Below are positions 11,365-19,928 of a stretch of 64,000 nucleotides of DNA, one piece after another (position 1 is the stretch's first letter; every line of letters starts with the position of its first letter). The notes below the pieces were generated by a model. That model had not been told where the DNA came from. It worked only from the letters and a program-made list of their open reading frames with translations, and searched no databases. A program made the position numbers and the translations under genes. Origin of the DNA: Legionella cardiaca (GTDB taxonomy: Bacteria; Pseudomonadota; Gammaproteobacteria; Legionellales; Legionellaceae). The stretch lies in NCBI RefSeq assembly GCF_029026145.1, contig NZ_CP119078.1, forward strand, positions 152,501 through 216,500, given 5' to 3'.

Positions 11365-12234
11365 TCACTTTTTCGTTATAGAGTTGGAGTAACTTTCATC
11401 AACGTTAGTGAGCGCTTTGGCTGTTTTAGTTCCAAAAAAGCTAAAAATTCGATGTTTTCCTAAAGCTTCTCTAACCACTGCATCACCCCTAACATCGTTG
11501 ACGCTAGATTCAAGTGCTTTCATAAGAGCGTTTTCAATTAAATCAGCTTTGGCTGCATTGCCAATGCCAAATAGAGACAATGCGTTGACTCGTAAACGGT
11601 TAATTTCTTTTCTTACAGCTATTACATCGCGGCGAGAATTAACCGATAGTGCAGCAGTATCCTTGACCTTGCTAATGGCTTCGATGCGCTCACTGCTTAA
11701 TACCGTTTCTTTGGCTTCTTGGGTTTCTTTGGCTTCTTGGGTTTCTTTGGCATCCAGAGTTTGCGTAGGTTTCACTTGTTCGGTATGTTGCGTTTCAAGC
11801 TTAAGACTCAAAGGACGTGCCATCGCCTGGAATCCTTTATCTGCATAGCCTGTTGATAATTCAAAACCATATTTTTTATATAAACCGATAGCTTTTAGGT
11901 TGTGTGTGCGAACTTGAAGCGTAACTGATTCATTATTGCCGTAAAGCTGTTGTGCAGCTTTAATAACCTGCTCTATGAATTGCGAACCAATGCCCTTACC
12001 TGCTTGAGTAGGATGCACGCCAATATTGCTGATATGAATATTTTTTCCGGTAGGGTGAGCAAAAATATAGCCGGTAATCTCTTTTGTATTGTCATCATAA
12101 GACACAAAGCAGAGATTGGACCTAAAATAGGTGTTAAATTCTGTCTTTCCCCAAGGCACTTCGTCAGGAAATATAATTGGATCAATTGCAAGAATCGCTT
12201 CGCGATCTTCTACCTTCATGGGGCGGATTGGCAT
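11365..12234 (-). CDS. GNAT N-acetyltransferase with Legionella-type C-terminal domain
   Basis: Residues 1-150 form a GNAT domain with acetyl-CoA motif A, GVHPTQAGKGIGSQFIEQVI, and the RimI-like tail LQVRTHNLKAIGLYKKYGFE. Residues 155-180 are a low-complexity linker with repeats KETQEA, encoded by an 18-bp tandem repeat. The last 100 residues are a charged helical domain (about 190-289). I recall similar tails on Legionella effector-like proteins but cannot prove it. The fusion suggests a secreted or regulatory acetyltransferase rather than ordinary RimI; this is inference. Confidence 0.72.
   Translation of the reverse strand: MPIRPMKVEDREAILAIDPIIFPDEVPWGKTEFNTYFRSNLCFVSYDDNTKEITGYIFAHPTGKNIHISNIGVHPTQAGKGIGSQFIEQVIKAAQQLYGNNESVTLQVRTHNLKAIGLYKKYGFELSTGYADKGFQAMARPLSLKLETQHTEQVKPTQTLDAKETQEAKETQEAKETVLSSERIEAISKVKDTAALSVNSRRDVIAVRKEINRLRVNALSLFGIGNAAKADLIENALMKALESSVNDVRGDAVVREALGKHRIFSFFGTKTAKALTNVDESYSNSITKK
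11705..11750. repeat. 18-bp in-frame tandem repeat in the GNAT gene
   Basis: GTTTCTTTGGCTTCTTGG occurs at 11705-11722 and 11723-11740, with a partial third copy from 11741. The unit is a multiple of three, so copy-number change would lengthen the KETQEA linker without breaking the frame. Confidence 0.85.
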
Positions 12235-12443
12235 ATAAAACCTTATATTGCTCTAAATAAATACATTATACGCCTCTTTTCTTAGGGTAAGATTAAGAGA
12301 GTTTTGAACCAACTAATCATTTGTTGTTATCTATAATTCCAAATTGTCTAATGCTATCAATCTACATTGGAGCGATTGTTCGTAATCATTAGACATGATA
12401 TAAAATCTTGCAATTATTCAACGCAATCCATAAAGGAGGCATC

Positions 12444-12785
12444 ATGTCAGGTAAATTCAACGAGGTAACCAAGGGAATCAATGCTCAATTAGCAAAAATG
12501 CGTAAAGAAATGCCGGAAGTGATGGCAGGATTTTCCGCGCTGGCACAAGCGGCAACAAAAGATGGTGCTTTAGATAAAAAAACGAAAGAATTAATTTCTA
12601 TGGCACTGGCTGTAGCAAATCATTGTCAAGGATGCATTGGTTTTCATGCACAAGCGTTAGTCAAATTGCAAACAAGTCGCGAAGAACTTATGGAAACTTT
12701 AGGAATGGCAGTGTATATGGGCGGTGGTCCTTCACTGATGTATGCGGCCGAGGCTTTAGAAGCATTCGAAGAATTTAATGCATAA
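12444..12785 (+). CDS. AhpD-like / carboxymuconolactone decarboxylase family protein
   Basis: A 113-residue protein from ATG 12444, chosen because AAAGGAGG lies directly upstream; an upstream TTG at 12408 is not needed. The family motif ALAVANHCQGCIGFHAQALVKL contains the CxxC and nearby His of AhpD-like alkylhydroperoxidase domains. The domain is an all-helical oligomer; the disulfide pair suggests peroxide or redox chemistry rather than decarboxylation. It is a single gene followed by a hairpin. Confidence 0.88.
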   Translation: MSGKFNEVTKGINAQLAKMRKEMPEVMAGFSALAQAATKDGALDKKTKELISMALAVANHCQGCIGFHAQALVKLQTSREELMETLGMAVYMGGGPSLMYAAEALEAFEEFNA

Positions 12786-12800
12786 ACATTAATTAAACTC

Positions 12801-12846
12801 TCGATAGTCATAATATCTCCGTTGATATGAAGACTATCGATTTATC
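12801..12846 (+). terminator. Hairpin terminator after the AhpD-like gene
   Basis: Long hairpin: TCGATAGTC (12801-12809) pairs with GACTATCGA (12832-12840), and an inner stem ATATC/GATAT continues it. A short T-rich stretch follows. It lies between convergent genes and may serve both. Confidence 0.7.
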
Positions 12847-12858
12847 TGTTGAATATTT

Positions 12859-13998
12859 CTACAGTACAACACTAGGTGTGTTTACATCCCCCGATTCCAG
12901 GTTCTTTTGGCTAAAGTGCTCAACCGCTAACATCACAATACCTGCTAATGCCAAGGCAACTCCTACACTAATTAAGGCGATACTAAAGGGAAGGCTTAGA
13001 GGTAATAAGGGGGTTAATGATAAGCCACCGACAATACATGTACCGGCACCTACAAATAATGAACTTGCTCCGCCCCATTTTAAGGCCAAGGATGATTGAT
13101 TTGGATCTGCTATTGCCAGGGCAGAGGTACTATTGGAAATTTCTATCTCTGATGGCTTCTCTTGTTTATCTTCAACAGGTGGAAACAGACCAAAGTGCGA
13201 AAGGTTATTCAAGCTTGAGGTAGCTGTCTGCGTTTTTTTGCTGGTGAATGTAATCTCGTCTGAGGGAGAATCTTCCTGTCGTTCAATAATTTCAGTAGTT
13301 GCGTCTGTTAATTCTGAGCGTGGCGGCGATGATAAGGGCGTTTCTGTAATTTGTTTTGTAGTTGTTGCAAGTGCAGAGGAATGTTTTTTGAGTTTGCTAT
13401 GACGCTCAATAATATCTGCCAATTCTATACCCAGATGTTTTGTTTTGGATTGATAAACCTTACCGCATGCAGCAAGAGATGCGAGATTTGCCAAACAATA
13501 AATCCAACAAATATGAACCCCAAAAGGCTGCGATTCTCCGGCAATAAATTTAATTTTATTTGCATTCTCTCGTAAAAAAAGATTGTTATCGATGTCTTTT
13601 TGAGCAGTGATACCTCCGCCATCCTTTAAGCGAGAATCAGTAATCGTTATTTGTTTTAAGTTGCCATCTTCATCCATTTCGGCAAATAAACTATGCCAAT
13701 GTGCTCTCCCACTTTCATCAGCATAAAGCCTCATGTGGCAGATTTTTGCATTGGGGGTACCTATATGTTCCGCTATGGCTTCCTCAAATTTATCTTCGAA
13801 AGGAATATAAGGGTTGTAGGCAGTTTCATTGGAGTCGATGCTGAAAAATACGGGGATTTCTGAACTCAAAGACAGGCCGGCTGCACCAGTAAGAACAGTG
13901 AATGCGTCTTTTAAGGCAGATGCGACATCGCCTTTGGCAAGTTGTTGATCAATGCCAAGCGGTTTCTCACTCCTCATTAGGGGCAATAAAGGATTCAT
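12859..13998 (-). CDS. Membrane-anchored CE-clan (Ulp1/YopJ-like) protease or acetyltransferase candidate, putative effector
   Basis: A 379-residue protein without a signal peptide. Residues 98-170 show the CE-clan order: His100 in GRAHWHSLF, Asp121 in ITITDSRL, Gln157 in GESQPFG and Cys164 in VHICWIYCLANL, with Gln to Cys seven residues as in adenovirus protease. A Ser/Thr-rich linker (about 195-290) follows. Two adjacent hydrophobic helices near 310-360 form a hairpin anchor, and a short polar tail ends the protein. Such proteins cleave ubiquitin-like modifiers or acetylate host proteins. That this is an effector is inference; Cys168 is an alternative nucleophile. Confidence 0.55.
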   Translation of the reverse strand: MNPLLPLMRSEKPLGIDQQLAKGDVASALKDAFTVLTGAAGLSLSSEIPVFFSIDSNETAYNPYIPFEDKFEEAIAEHIGTPNAKICHMRLYADESGRAHWHSLFAEMDEDGNLKQITITDSRLKDGGGITAQKDIDNNLFLRENANKIKFIAGESQPFGVHICWIYCLANLASLAACGKVYQSKTKHLGIELADIIERHSKLKKHSSALATTTKQITETPLSSPPRSELTDATTEIIERQEDSPSDEITFTSKKTQTATSSLNNLSHFGLFPPVEDKQEKPSEIEISNSTSALAIADPNQSSLALKWGGASSLFVGAGTCIVGGLSLTPLLPLSLPFSIALISVGVALALAGIVMLAVEHFSQKNLESGDVNTPSVVL

Positions 13999-14101
13999 GC
14001 ACTTCCGGCTTTTAGAGATAATAAAACTAATGTACTAAGAATAGCGCTGTTTTGTCAAAAAATTTACATTTTGTTTGCGATAAGCCAGAAAATTTAGTCT
14101 T

Positions 14102-14545
14102 TTAATGTGCTAATAAGGCTGCCATATGTTCCATTTGTTTGCCGTGTGTATCCGGTTGACAAGGGTATTTTTTAGTAACTCCTAACCAGGCTACTTGAGA
14201 AACAGTCATTTTATCCTTATCACTTTGTTGGCTAGAAATATCGCGATAAGTTTCCAGAATAATGCCATTTAAAATAATTGCGTTTAGGTTGGTACCTTGA
14301 GGAAGACAAAATAATGGTTTTCCTTGCGATTTGGCTAACTCATTGGCTTGTAAGAGTGTCTCAGCAATACTTTCATTCGTTATGATGAGTACATTTCGCG
14401 CCGATCTTGCCCAAGCTTGTGCCTGAGGATCCGCTTTCATTTCCATTTGCGGAATGCTGTTGGAAATATTCATGTAATGATCCATCGTATCCGCTTGAGT
14501 GTTAAGAGTACACAATAAAAAGAATAAGAAAATTAAAGCACGCAT
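14102..14545 (-). CDS. Rap1a/Tai-like exported protein
   Basis: A 147-residue protein with a signal peptide (MRALIFLFFLLCTLNTQA, cut after AQA-like QADT). The C-terminal half shows the pattern of the Rap1a/Tai family: FCLPQGTNLNAIILNGII, a helix, then VTKKYPCQ, with two Cys likely joined by a disulfide. That family includes immunity proteins against T6SS amidases, but many members have no linked toxin, and I see no T6SS or amidase gene here. It lies 50 bases downstream of dsbB, fitting a periplasmic disulfide protein. Confidence 0.6.
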   Translation of the reverse strand: MRALIFLFFLLCTLNTQADTMDHYMNISNSIPQMEMKADPQAQAWARSARNVLIITNESIAETLLQANELAKSQGKPLFCLPQGTNLNAIILNGIILETYRDISSQQSDKDKMTVSQVAWLGVTKKYPCQPDTHGKQMEHMAALLAH

Positions 14546-14595
14546 TGATATTCCTGCTCTGTTAATTAATTTATGGTCGTAAATGACAACAGACG

Positions 14596-15144
14596 TTAAC
14601 CTATACTATCTAAAAAATCATAACGAACGGGATTGCCTTTGCATATAGAAAGACCACATTCGAGAAATGTACTGATTCCATTCGCAAGAATCAAGAGAAG
14701 AAATACACTTGCCAATAGATAACTTAAGCGTCCAGGCTGTGAGCTTTGCTCATGAAATCCACGTTCAAAAAGAAGAGCGATGGCCATTACCCCCATAATG
14801 ATAACAAAACCGATGGCCGACCAAGTGTATAAATACAACCCCAAAATAGGCGTGCCATAACCGAGGTCGCCTGGAGTAGCGTGTAAAAGAATTTGTCGCA
14901 AGGCAATACCAAGACCTAACAATGACGTAAGAAGCATCAATCCGTAGTAGTTAATGCGAATGCCATTTAGCAAATTCATACAAAGACATAGTCCAACACC
15001 AATGAAACACAATCTTTGTAATAAACATAGAGGACAAGGTAAGGTATGCTCTACCAATTGTTGATAAAAGGCTAGGGCCAATACTACACAAATCAATACC
15101 AGGCCAGCAAAATTACCGAATTGATGAACTTTATTTTGTGTCAT
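14596..15144 (-). CDS. dsbB: Disulfide bond formation protein B
   Basis: A 182-residue four-helix inner-membrane protein. The first periplasmic loop carries the CxxC of DsbB in TLPCPLCLLQRLCF (about residues 35-48). The second redox pair is near the C-terminus in ECGLSICKG. DsbB reoxidises DsbA and passes electrons to quinone. Its ATG overlaps the stop of a 48-residue membrane gene (TAATG), so the two are coupled. The C-terminal tail after the second pair is short, and the second pair is spaced differently from E. coli DsbB. Confidence 0.9.
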   Translation of the reverse strand: MTQNKVHQFGNFAGLVLICVVLALAFYQQLVEHTLPCPLCLLQRLCFIGVGLCLCMNLLNGIRINYYGLMLLTSLLGLGIALRQILLHATPGDLGYGTPILGLYLYTWSAIGFVIIMGVMAIALLFERGFHEQSSQPGRLSYLLASVFLLLILANGISTFLECGLSICKGNPVRYDFLDSIG

Positions 15145-15290
15145 TATATTCTCACAAAGTGACTGTGGTAATTAAACATTAACATGGTTAGAAACAAACA
15201 AAACAAAAATTGCAAGGTTATAAAGCGATTCGGTTTAAATACGATTTGTAACCCTACAATGAAATAAAGAAAGAAAAGTAGCATCATCAT
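15144..15290 (-). CDS. Small membrane protein, DUF5993-like, coupled to dsbB
   Basis: A 48-residue ORF starting MMMLLFFLYFIVGLQIVF, with GGAG upstream of the first ATG at 15290. It has two predicted helices separated by KPNR, and ends in FNYHSHFVRI. Its TAA shares a base with the dsbB ATG, a strong sign of translational coupling. I recall DUF5993 as a family of about 50-residue proteins with a His-rich end found beside dsbB; the match is from memory. A role in DsbB assembly or quinone access is possible. Confidence 0.7.
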   Translation of the reverse strand: MMMLLFFLYFIVGLQIVFKPNRFITLQFLFCLFLTMLMFNYHSHFVRI

Positions 15291-15311
15291 TATTAAACTC
15301 CGGCTTATTGC

Positions 15312-16916
15312 TTATTTTATTAAATAAAATTCATCGATATAACGCACTAATGCATCCTGCTCTATAGGACATTGAGTTAAACCAATGTATTTATCTGGAC
15401 GAATTAATAACGCAGTGGTCTCGTTAATTGCAAAGCGTTGATGTACTACTTGTCCGGGATCAAAAAAGACGGAGTTGGAGCTATGAATTTCAGCTTCATC
15501 TGCTAACACAAGATGCGTTTTTATGAGTGAAGCATACCGTTGGTTCATTACTGACGCTGTTTTTAAGGCTGCAGCAAGATGGATATTGTCTTTGCCAGTA
15601 AATAAAAATAGATGATGCATTGTACCGCGAATTATTTCATAAAATGATTGTCTCTCTTTCGTGTGTAAGTCGGTTAAGAAAAAATCAAGAGGAAATTCGC
15701 CTTCTTTAAATGCAGTTTTATTACCTAATTGTTTCACAATAGGACTTTGGGCATAAGAAATGGTTAGTTCGGCCATATCAGTCGTTAGGTATTTTTTGAA
15801 CCAATTAAATGAAGTGACCAATTTGATTAGTTTATTACGCAGAAAAATTAATAAAGGATTTCTGAGCATAATCATGCGGGTGAGCATACCGGTTTTCTTT
15901 AAAATTTGCTCGCCAATGGGATGTCGTTCGCTATGGTAACTGTCTAATAGTTTTTCTCGTGCAAAGCCTTTTTGCACTAAGGCTAATTTCCAAACAAGAT
16001 TATAAATATCTTGCATGCCGGTGTTAAGACCTTGTCCGCCAGCAGGACTATGCACATGGGCTGCGTCACCGGCAAAAAATACGCGTCCATAGCGATAGTT
16101 GTCAATTTGCTTATGAGCAATGCCGAATTGGGTAATCCATACAGCATCAGAAAAACTAACCTGATCTTTGCAGCGTCTCTTAAAGACGCGTTCAATATCC
16201 GTTAAAGTTGGGTCGGTATGAGATATTTTTTCTTCAGCAGTCATCACAAGACGATAGCGATTTCCTCCCATGGGAAAGCAAGCCATAGGGCCTTCCTGGC
16301 TAATAAACATGATTATTTTATTGTTCGGTAAATTCCAATCAAGTCTCAAGTCAGCAAGCCACCAGGTTTGTTTGTAACTATCACCACTAAATTCTGCTTT
16401 TACCTGTTCTCTTAAGGTGCTATGGGAGCCATCACAGGCAATAATCCAAGGGACTTGCACTGTTTCGCTATGGCCATCCTGATGTTTTAATAGGGCAGTG
16501 ACACCATTAGCGTCTTGAGTAATTTCAGTGAGTTCAGTTTCCCATTCAACGACTAAACCTTTATTAGTCAACCCCTGATACAAAATACTTTCAGTTTGAT
16601 TTTGTGGTAAAGCGATTAAAAAATGCCTGTTTGTGTCAAGCAAAGAAAAATCGACATCCGCCAATTGTTGATTTTTGAATCTAAAGAGTAGGCCATTAAT
16701 TTTTTGACCTTGCGTTAATATTTCATCAATAAATCCACAATCTTCGAGTACATCAAGCGAGCGAATGTGGATAGCTAAAGCCTTGGATTTATCACTGATG
16801 GTGGATTTTTTATCGATAATGCGGCAATGGATGCCATGTCGAATTAATTCATTCGCACAAAATAGACCAACAGGTCCGGCGCCGACGACCAGTACCTCTA
16901 ATTTCTTTTCTGTCAT
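15312..16916 (-). CDS. FAD-dependent aromatic-ring monooxygenase (PHBH/UbiH-like)
   Basis: A class A flavoprotein monooxygenase. The start at 16916 (MTEKKLEVLVVGAGPVGLF) is preceded by GGGAGAAG, giving 534 residues; an ORF from 16964 lacks such support. The FAD motif GAGPVGLFCANELIRHG is near residue 10, a DG motif IIACDGSHSTLRE near 160, and the GD motif VFFAGDAAHVHSPAGGQGLNTG near 290. The C-terminal 150 residues are a thioredoxin-like tail typical of phenol or rifampin-type monooxygenases. Substrate unknown. Confidence 0.85.
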   Translation of the reverse strand: MTEKKLEVLVVGAGPVGLFCANELIRHGIHCRIIDKKSTISDKSKALAIHIRSLDVLEDCGFIDEILTQGQKINGLLFRFKNQQLADVDFSLLDTNRHFLIALPQNQTESILYQGLTNKGLVVEWETELTEITQDANGVTALLKHQDGHSETVQVPWIIACDGSHSTLREQVKAEFSGDSYKQTWWLADLRLDWNLPNNKIIMFISQEGPMACFPMGGNRYRLVMTAEEKISHTDPTLTDIERVFKRRCKDQVSFSDAVWITQFGIAHKQIDNYRYGRVFFAGDAAHVHSPAGGQGLNTGMQDIYNLVWKLALVQKGFAREKLLDSYHSERHPIGEQILKKTGMLTRMIMLRNPLLIFLRNKLIKLVTSFNWFKKYLTTDMAELTISYAQSPIVKQLGNKTAFKEGEFPLDFFLTDLHTKERQSFYEIIRGTMHHLFLFTGKDNIHLAAALKTASVMNQRYASLIKTHLVLADEAEIHSSNSVFFDPGQVVHQRFAINETTALLIRPDKYIGLTQCPIEQDALVRYIDEFYLIK

Positions 16917-16984
16917 GTTGACTTCTCCCTCGTCTTGTATCGGTCCAGGCAATAAAAATGCCAAGATTAATCTTTTTTTTCTGA

Positions 16985-17506
16985 CTAAGTTGCTATGTTA
17001 AAATTAAAAATAATACGAGGATTGGTTATATCCCAACTTACTTTTACGATGTTTTCGACATACTGATCATTAGTTGTTGCTTTAATTGCTTTACGCCAGA
17101 AATTTAACCCTCTTTCATTTTGGGGAATGACAGATACTTCCCAGTTACCAGGAAATTTTTCCCAAATTTGCTTTGCAACGGTTTGGCCAATTCCTCGTCG
17201 CTGAAATTTTGCGGTAATAAAAAATTCGCTCATATGCCAATCGACATCTGATGTTATTGCAATTTTATTGACAAGCACAAAGCCTGCTAATTCTTCATCA
17301 ACACGGATGATAAAAGGGTAATGATTTTCATCTTCAAAGTATTTTTTAAAATCATAACTTTTATATAAACCTGTTTCAGGACATTTCCATCCTGGTAAAA
17401 AACCACAATAACGGGACATATCATAGACATAAAAGCACGCTAGATTTTGCAGAATCGGGTAGTCTTTACTATGTGCTTCAAGAAGAGCAATTGTTAAAGA
17501 TTGCAT
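16985..17506 (-). CDS. GNAT family N-acetyltransferase
   Basis: A 173-residue acetyltransferase. The acetyl-CoA binding stretch is EFFITAKFQRRGIGQTVAKQIWEKF (about residues 95-119), and VIPQNERGLNFWRKAI matches the end of the fold. The N-terminus QSLTIALLEAHSKDYPILQNLACFYVYDMSRY resembles GNATs that acetylate small molecules or amino acids. The gene sits between two FAD enzyme genes on the same strand, but no pathway link can be shown. Confidence 0.8.
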   Translation of the reverse strand: MQSLTIALLEAHSKDYPILQNLACFYVYDMSRYCGFLPGWKCPETGLYKSYDFKKYFEDENHYPFIIRVDEELAGFVLVNKIAITSDVDWHMSEFFITAKFQRRGIGQTVAKQIWEKFPGNWEVSVIPQNERGLNFWRKAIKATTNDQYVENIVKVSWDITNPRIIFNFNIAT

Positions 17507-17574
17507 AGCCTTTTTATGTATGGGTAATAAAATTTAAACAGCAATTATTAAACAATAATTGCTGTTTGCCATTG

Positions 17575-19086
17575 TTAAAAGTGAAGGAATGTGCCTGTGT
17601 TTTCTTCCTTCTCTTTGCTATTTTGCATAAACTTGATCTCTGACGATTTGGGTTGTGTTATTTTTACAGGGGCTTGTTGCGGTGCTTTAAATAAACGATA
17701 CATACGCCCAATATCGGTGACTAATGATTCGTCATAGACTTTAGTGGGTTGGGGAGCAAATGTTTGTGCGATTAAGTTTGTGCCGTAATTGGCAACACAA
17801 CCCACATCTTCAAAACATAGACACGAATTAATGTAACCAGTATTTGTTTCAAACTGTGTGGCCTGTAATTTACAACGAGTCTCCCAGGGTAACATTGACA
17901 TATAGTCTTCCCAGGTATGGGTTTTAATTAACTGCACTGCTTCCATGCCTTCAACATGTTCGAGTTCAGATTTTAATTTCTGGCCTTCAGTGCTATCTAT
18001 AGACAAATTGTAATCATTTTTCCCTTGTGGAAGATTAACATAGGCAGTGCAAAGACGGTCTTTAGGTTGGGGATCGGCATCGCGAGTAGTGATTAATGCG
18101 AGACTACCAAAGCCCTCGGGTTGTAAGCCATTCTCAAAAAATCGCTGAACAGGTGGATGCCCTTTTAATTTACAGATAGCAACCGGATAACGATAATAAG
18201 TTAAATTTTTTACGGCGAGCTCTTCGGTTGCACTCATGTCTAAACCTAATTTTGGCCAGTGGAGAGGAGACAATGCCAAAATGAGATAGCTTCCTTTGAG
18301 TGTTTTTTTCTGACCTTGATGTAAAAACTCGACAGATATGCCATTACTGCGATCAATTGATTGAACGTCTGCTTCGGTAAGAACTTCAAAATCAGCAGCG
18401 ATGGCTTCCATTAGTCGTTGGATGCCTCCCTGGATGGCATAGAAAGGGCCTTGTCTTAAAAGTGTAGGGATTAATTGCATTCCGGGGATGGTTGTATGGC
18501 CCATGTATTCAAAGACTGCAAAAGTTGGACAAACCTGCATTGCGCCATAACCAAAACCAGTTACTAAAGGCCGTAATAAATCATTTAATTTAGTTAAGCC
18601 TTTCTGCTTGGCAAATTCGACAAAAGGGAGTTCAAAAGCTTTCGGAAGTGGCAAATTATTATCACGAGCATGCTTGTATTCAAGCAGGTATTTCTCATAA
18701 ATGATTAATTCTTCAGCAAATGCAGCTGAAAATTTAATACGTCCTATTGTGTCTTTTTGCAAATATTGCTGCATGAAGCCCATAGACTGAATATCCGTCG
18801 GCAATACTGTTTCATAGGTGATTTTTTTTTCAAAAATAGCATCTAAAACAACGCCATAATTGTGGGCTATTAAGGCGGCACCATACTCTGTAACTAAACT
18901 CGGATTTTCGAGGTCAGTATAGCTATAACATTTACCTCCCACGCGATTATTTTTTTCTAAAAATACAATGTTTTTTTGGGGAACTCCTGACTTTACAAGA
19001 GCTCGGCCAGCAAAAAGTCCGGAAGGTCCTGCACCAATGATAATGAAGATATCTTTATCGGAGAATACTTTTTTACCAATCGGCAT
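17575..19086 (-). CDS. FAD-dependent amine oxidase-like oxidoreductase
   Basis: A 503-residue flavoprotein. Dinucleotide motif IIIGAGPSGLFAGRALVKSG (residues 15-34) is followed by VVFLEKNNRVGGKCYSY, the GG doublet of amine oxidase and phytoene desaturase-like enzymes. GGIQRLMEAIAADFEVLTEADVQSI is the second family landmark. The C-terminal 60 residues are polar. No signal peptide is seen. The substrate may be an amine, carotenoid-like lipid or other; the sequence does not tell. Confidence 0.78.
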   Translation of the reverse strand: MPIGKKVFSDKDIFIIIGAGPSGLFAGRALVKSGVPQKNIVFLEKNNRVGGKCYSYTDLENPSLVTEYGAALIAHNYGVVLDAIFEKKITYETVLPTDIQSMGFMQQYLQKDTIGRIKFSAAFAEELIIYEKYLLEYKHARDNNLPLPKAFELPFVEFAKQKGLTKLNDLLRPLVTGFGYGAMQVCPTFAVFEYMGHTTIPGMQLIPTLLRQGPFYAIQGGIQRLMEAIAADFEVLTEADVQSIDRSNGISVEFLHQGQKKTLKGSYLILALSPLHWPKLGLDMSATEELAVKNLTYYRYPVAICKLKGHPPVQRFFENGLQPEGFGSLALITTRDADPQPKDRLCTAYVNLPQGKNDYNLSIDSTEGQKLKSELEHVEGMEAVQLIKTHTWEDYMSMLPWETRCKLQATQFETNTGYINSCLCFEDVGCVANYGTNLIAQTFAPQPTKVYDESLVTDIGRMYRLFKAPQQAPVKITQPKSSEIKFMQNSKEKEENTGTFLHF

Positions 19087-19177
19087 AAAACGTCCTTGTT
19101 TTTATTGAATTTGAATTAGCATAAAATGAAATAAGGAATAGTGCAATTTATTGAAAAATCAAAGGCCTGTTTGACGT

Positions 19178-19864
19178 TTAATGAGAAGCCCATTTGGTTT
19201 TATGCATGATGGAATAAACTTCATTGTCACCAATAATTAAATGATCCAGCAAGCGAACATCAATCAGCTCCAAGGCTTGACTTAAATGCTTGGTAACTGC
19301 GATATCATGGGGGCTCGCATCGGATAGTCCAGAAGGATGGTTATGCGCAAGAATAACGGCTGCAGCATTTAATTTAAATATCCGAGCGATGATTGGTCGT
19401 ACATGAATATTGGCCATATTAATACTCCCACTAAATAATTCTTCATAGGCTAAAACGCGATGTTGATTATCCAAAAACAAAGCAGAAAAGGTTTCATTTT
19501 TCTTATCTCTTAGTTGGCGTTTCAGGTAATGATGCGTTTGTTGCGAATTGGTTAACTGAATATCTTTTTGTAAACTAATAAAATCACTGCGACGACAAAT
19601 TTCTTGCATTGCTTGTAGCTGGGTAAAACGTACTATCCCTAAACCCGGTATCTGATTAAACGCTTGTAAATCGGCATTTAAGATTGCGCGCAAATCACCG
19701 AAGTGATTAATTAAATCAAAAGCAAGCTGCATACAAGTTCTCTTTTTATTGCCACTGCTAATAAAAACAGCCAGTAATTCGGCATCTGATAAACTGTTTG
19801 CGCCTTTAAATAATAGCTTCTCACGCACCTGTAATGGAGGTGGCAAGACTCGTGATTTAGTCAT
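19178..19864 (-). CDS. radC: RadC family JAB/MPN domain protein
   Basis: A 228-residue protein of normal RadC length. Residues 20-80 hold the UPF0758 helix-hairpin-helix region (LSDAELLAVFISSG ... IPGLGIVRFTQLQA). The JAMM metal motif is AHNHPSGLSDASPHD near residues 171-185. RadC is named for DNA repair but the activity is unproven; the motif predicts a zinc hydrolase. It lies divergently from coaBC, a conserved gammaproteobacterial arrangement. Confidence 0.92.
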   Translation of the reverse strand: MTKSRVLPPPLQVREKLLFKGANSLSDAELLAVFISSGNKKRTCMQLAFDLINHFGDLRAILNADLQAFNQIPGLGIVRFTQLQAMQEICRRSDFISLQKDIQLTNSQQTHHYLKRQLRDKKNETFSALFLDNQHRVLAYEELFSGSINMANIHVRPIIARIFKLNAAAVILAHNHPSGLSDASPHDIAVTKHLSQALELIDVRLLDHLIIGDNEVYSIMHKTKWASH

Positions 19865-19928
19865 CGTTATTCCTTTATTGCGAGGTTTATGCTTTGATCG
19901 CAGGTATTCTTATTAAAAATGATAAACC

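Noticed and set aside
14102..14545. T6SS immunity protein with linked toxin
   Set aside because: Only the Rap1a-like protein is seen; no amidase or T6SS gene is nearby, so an immunity role was not claimed.
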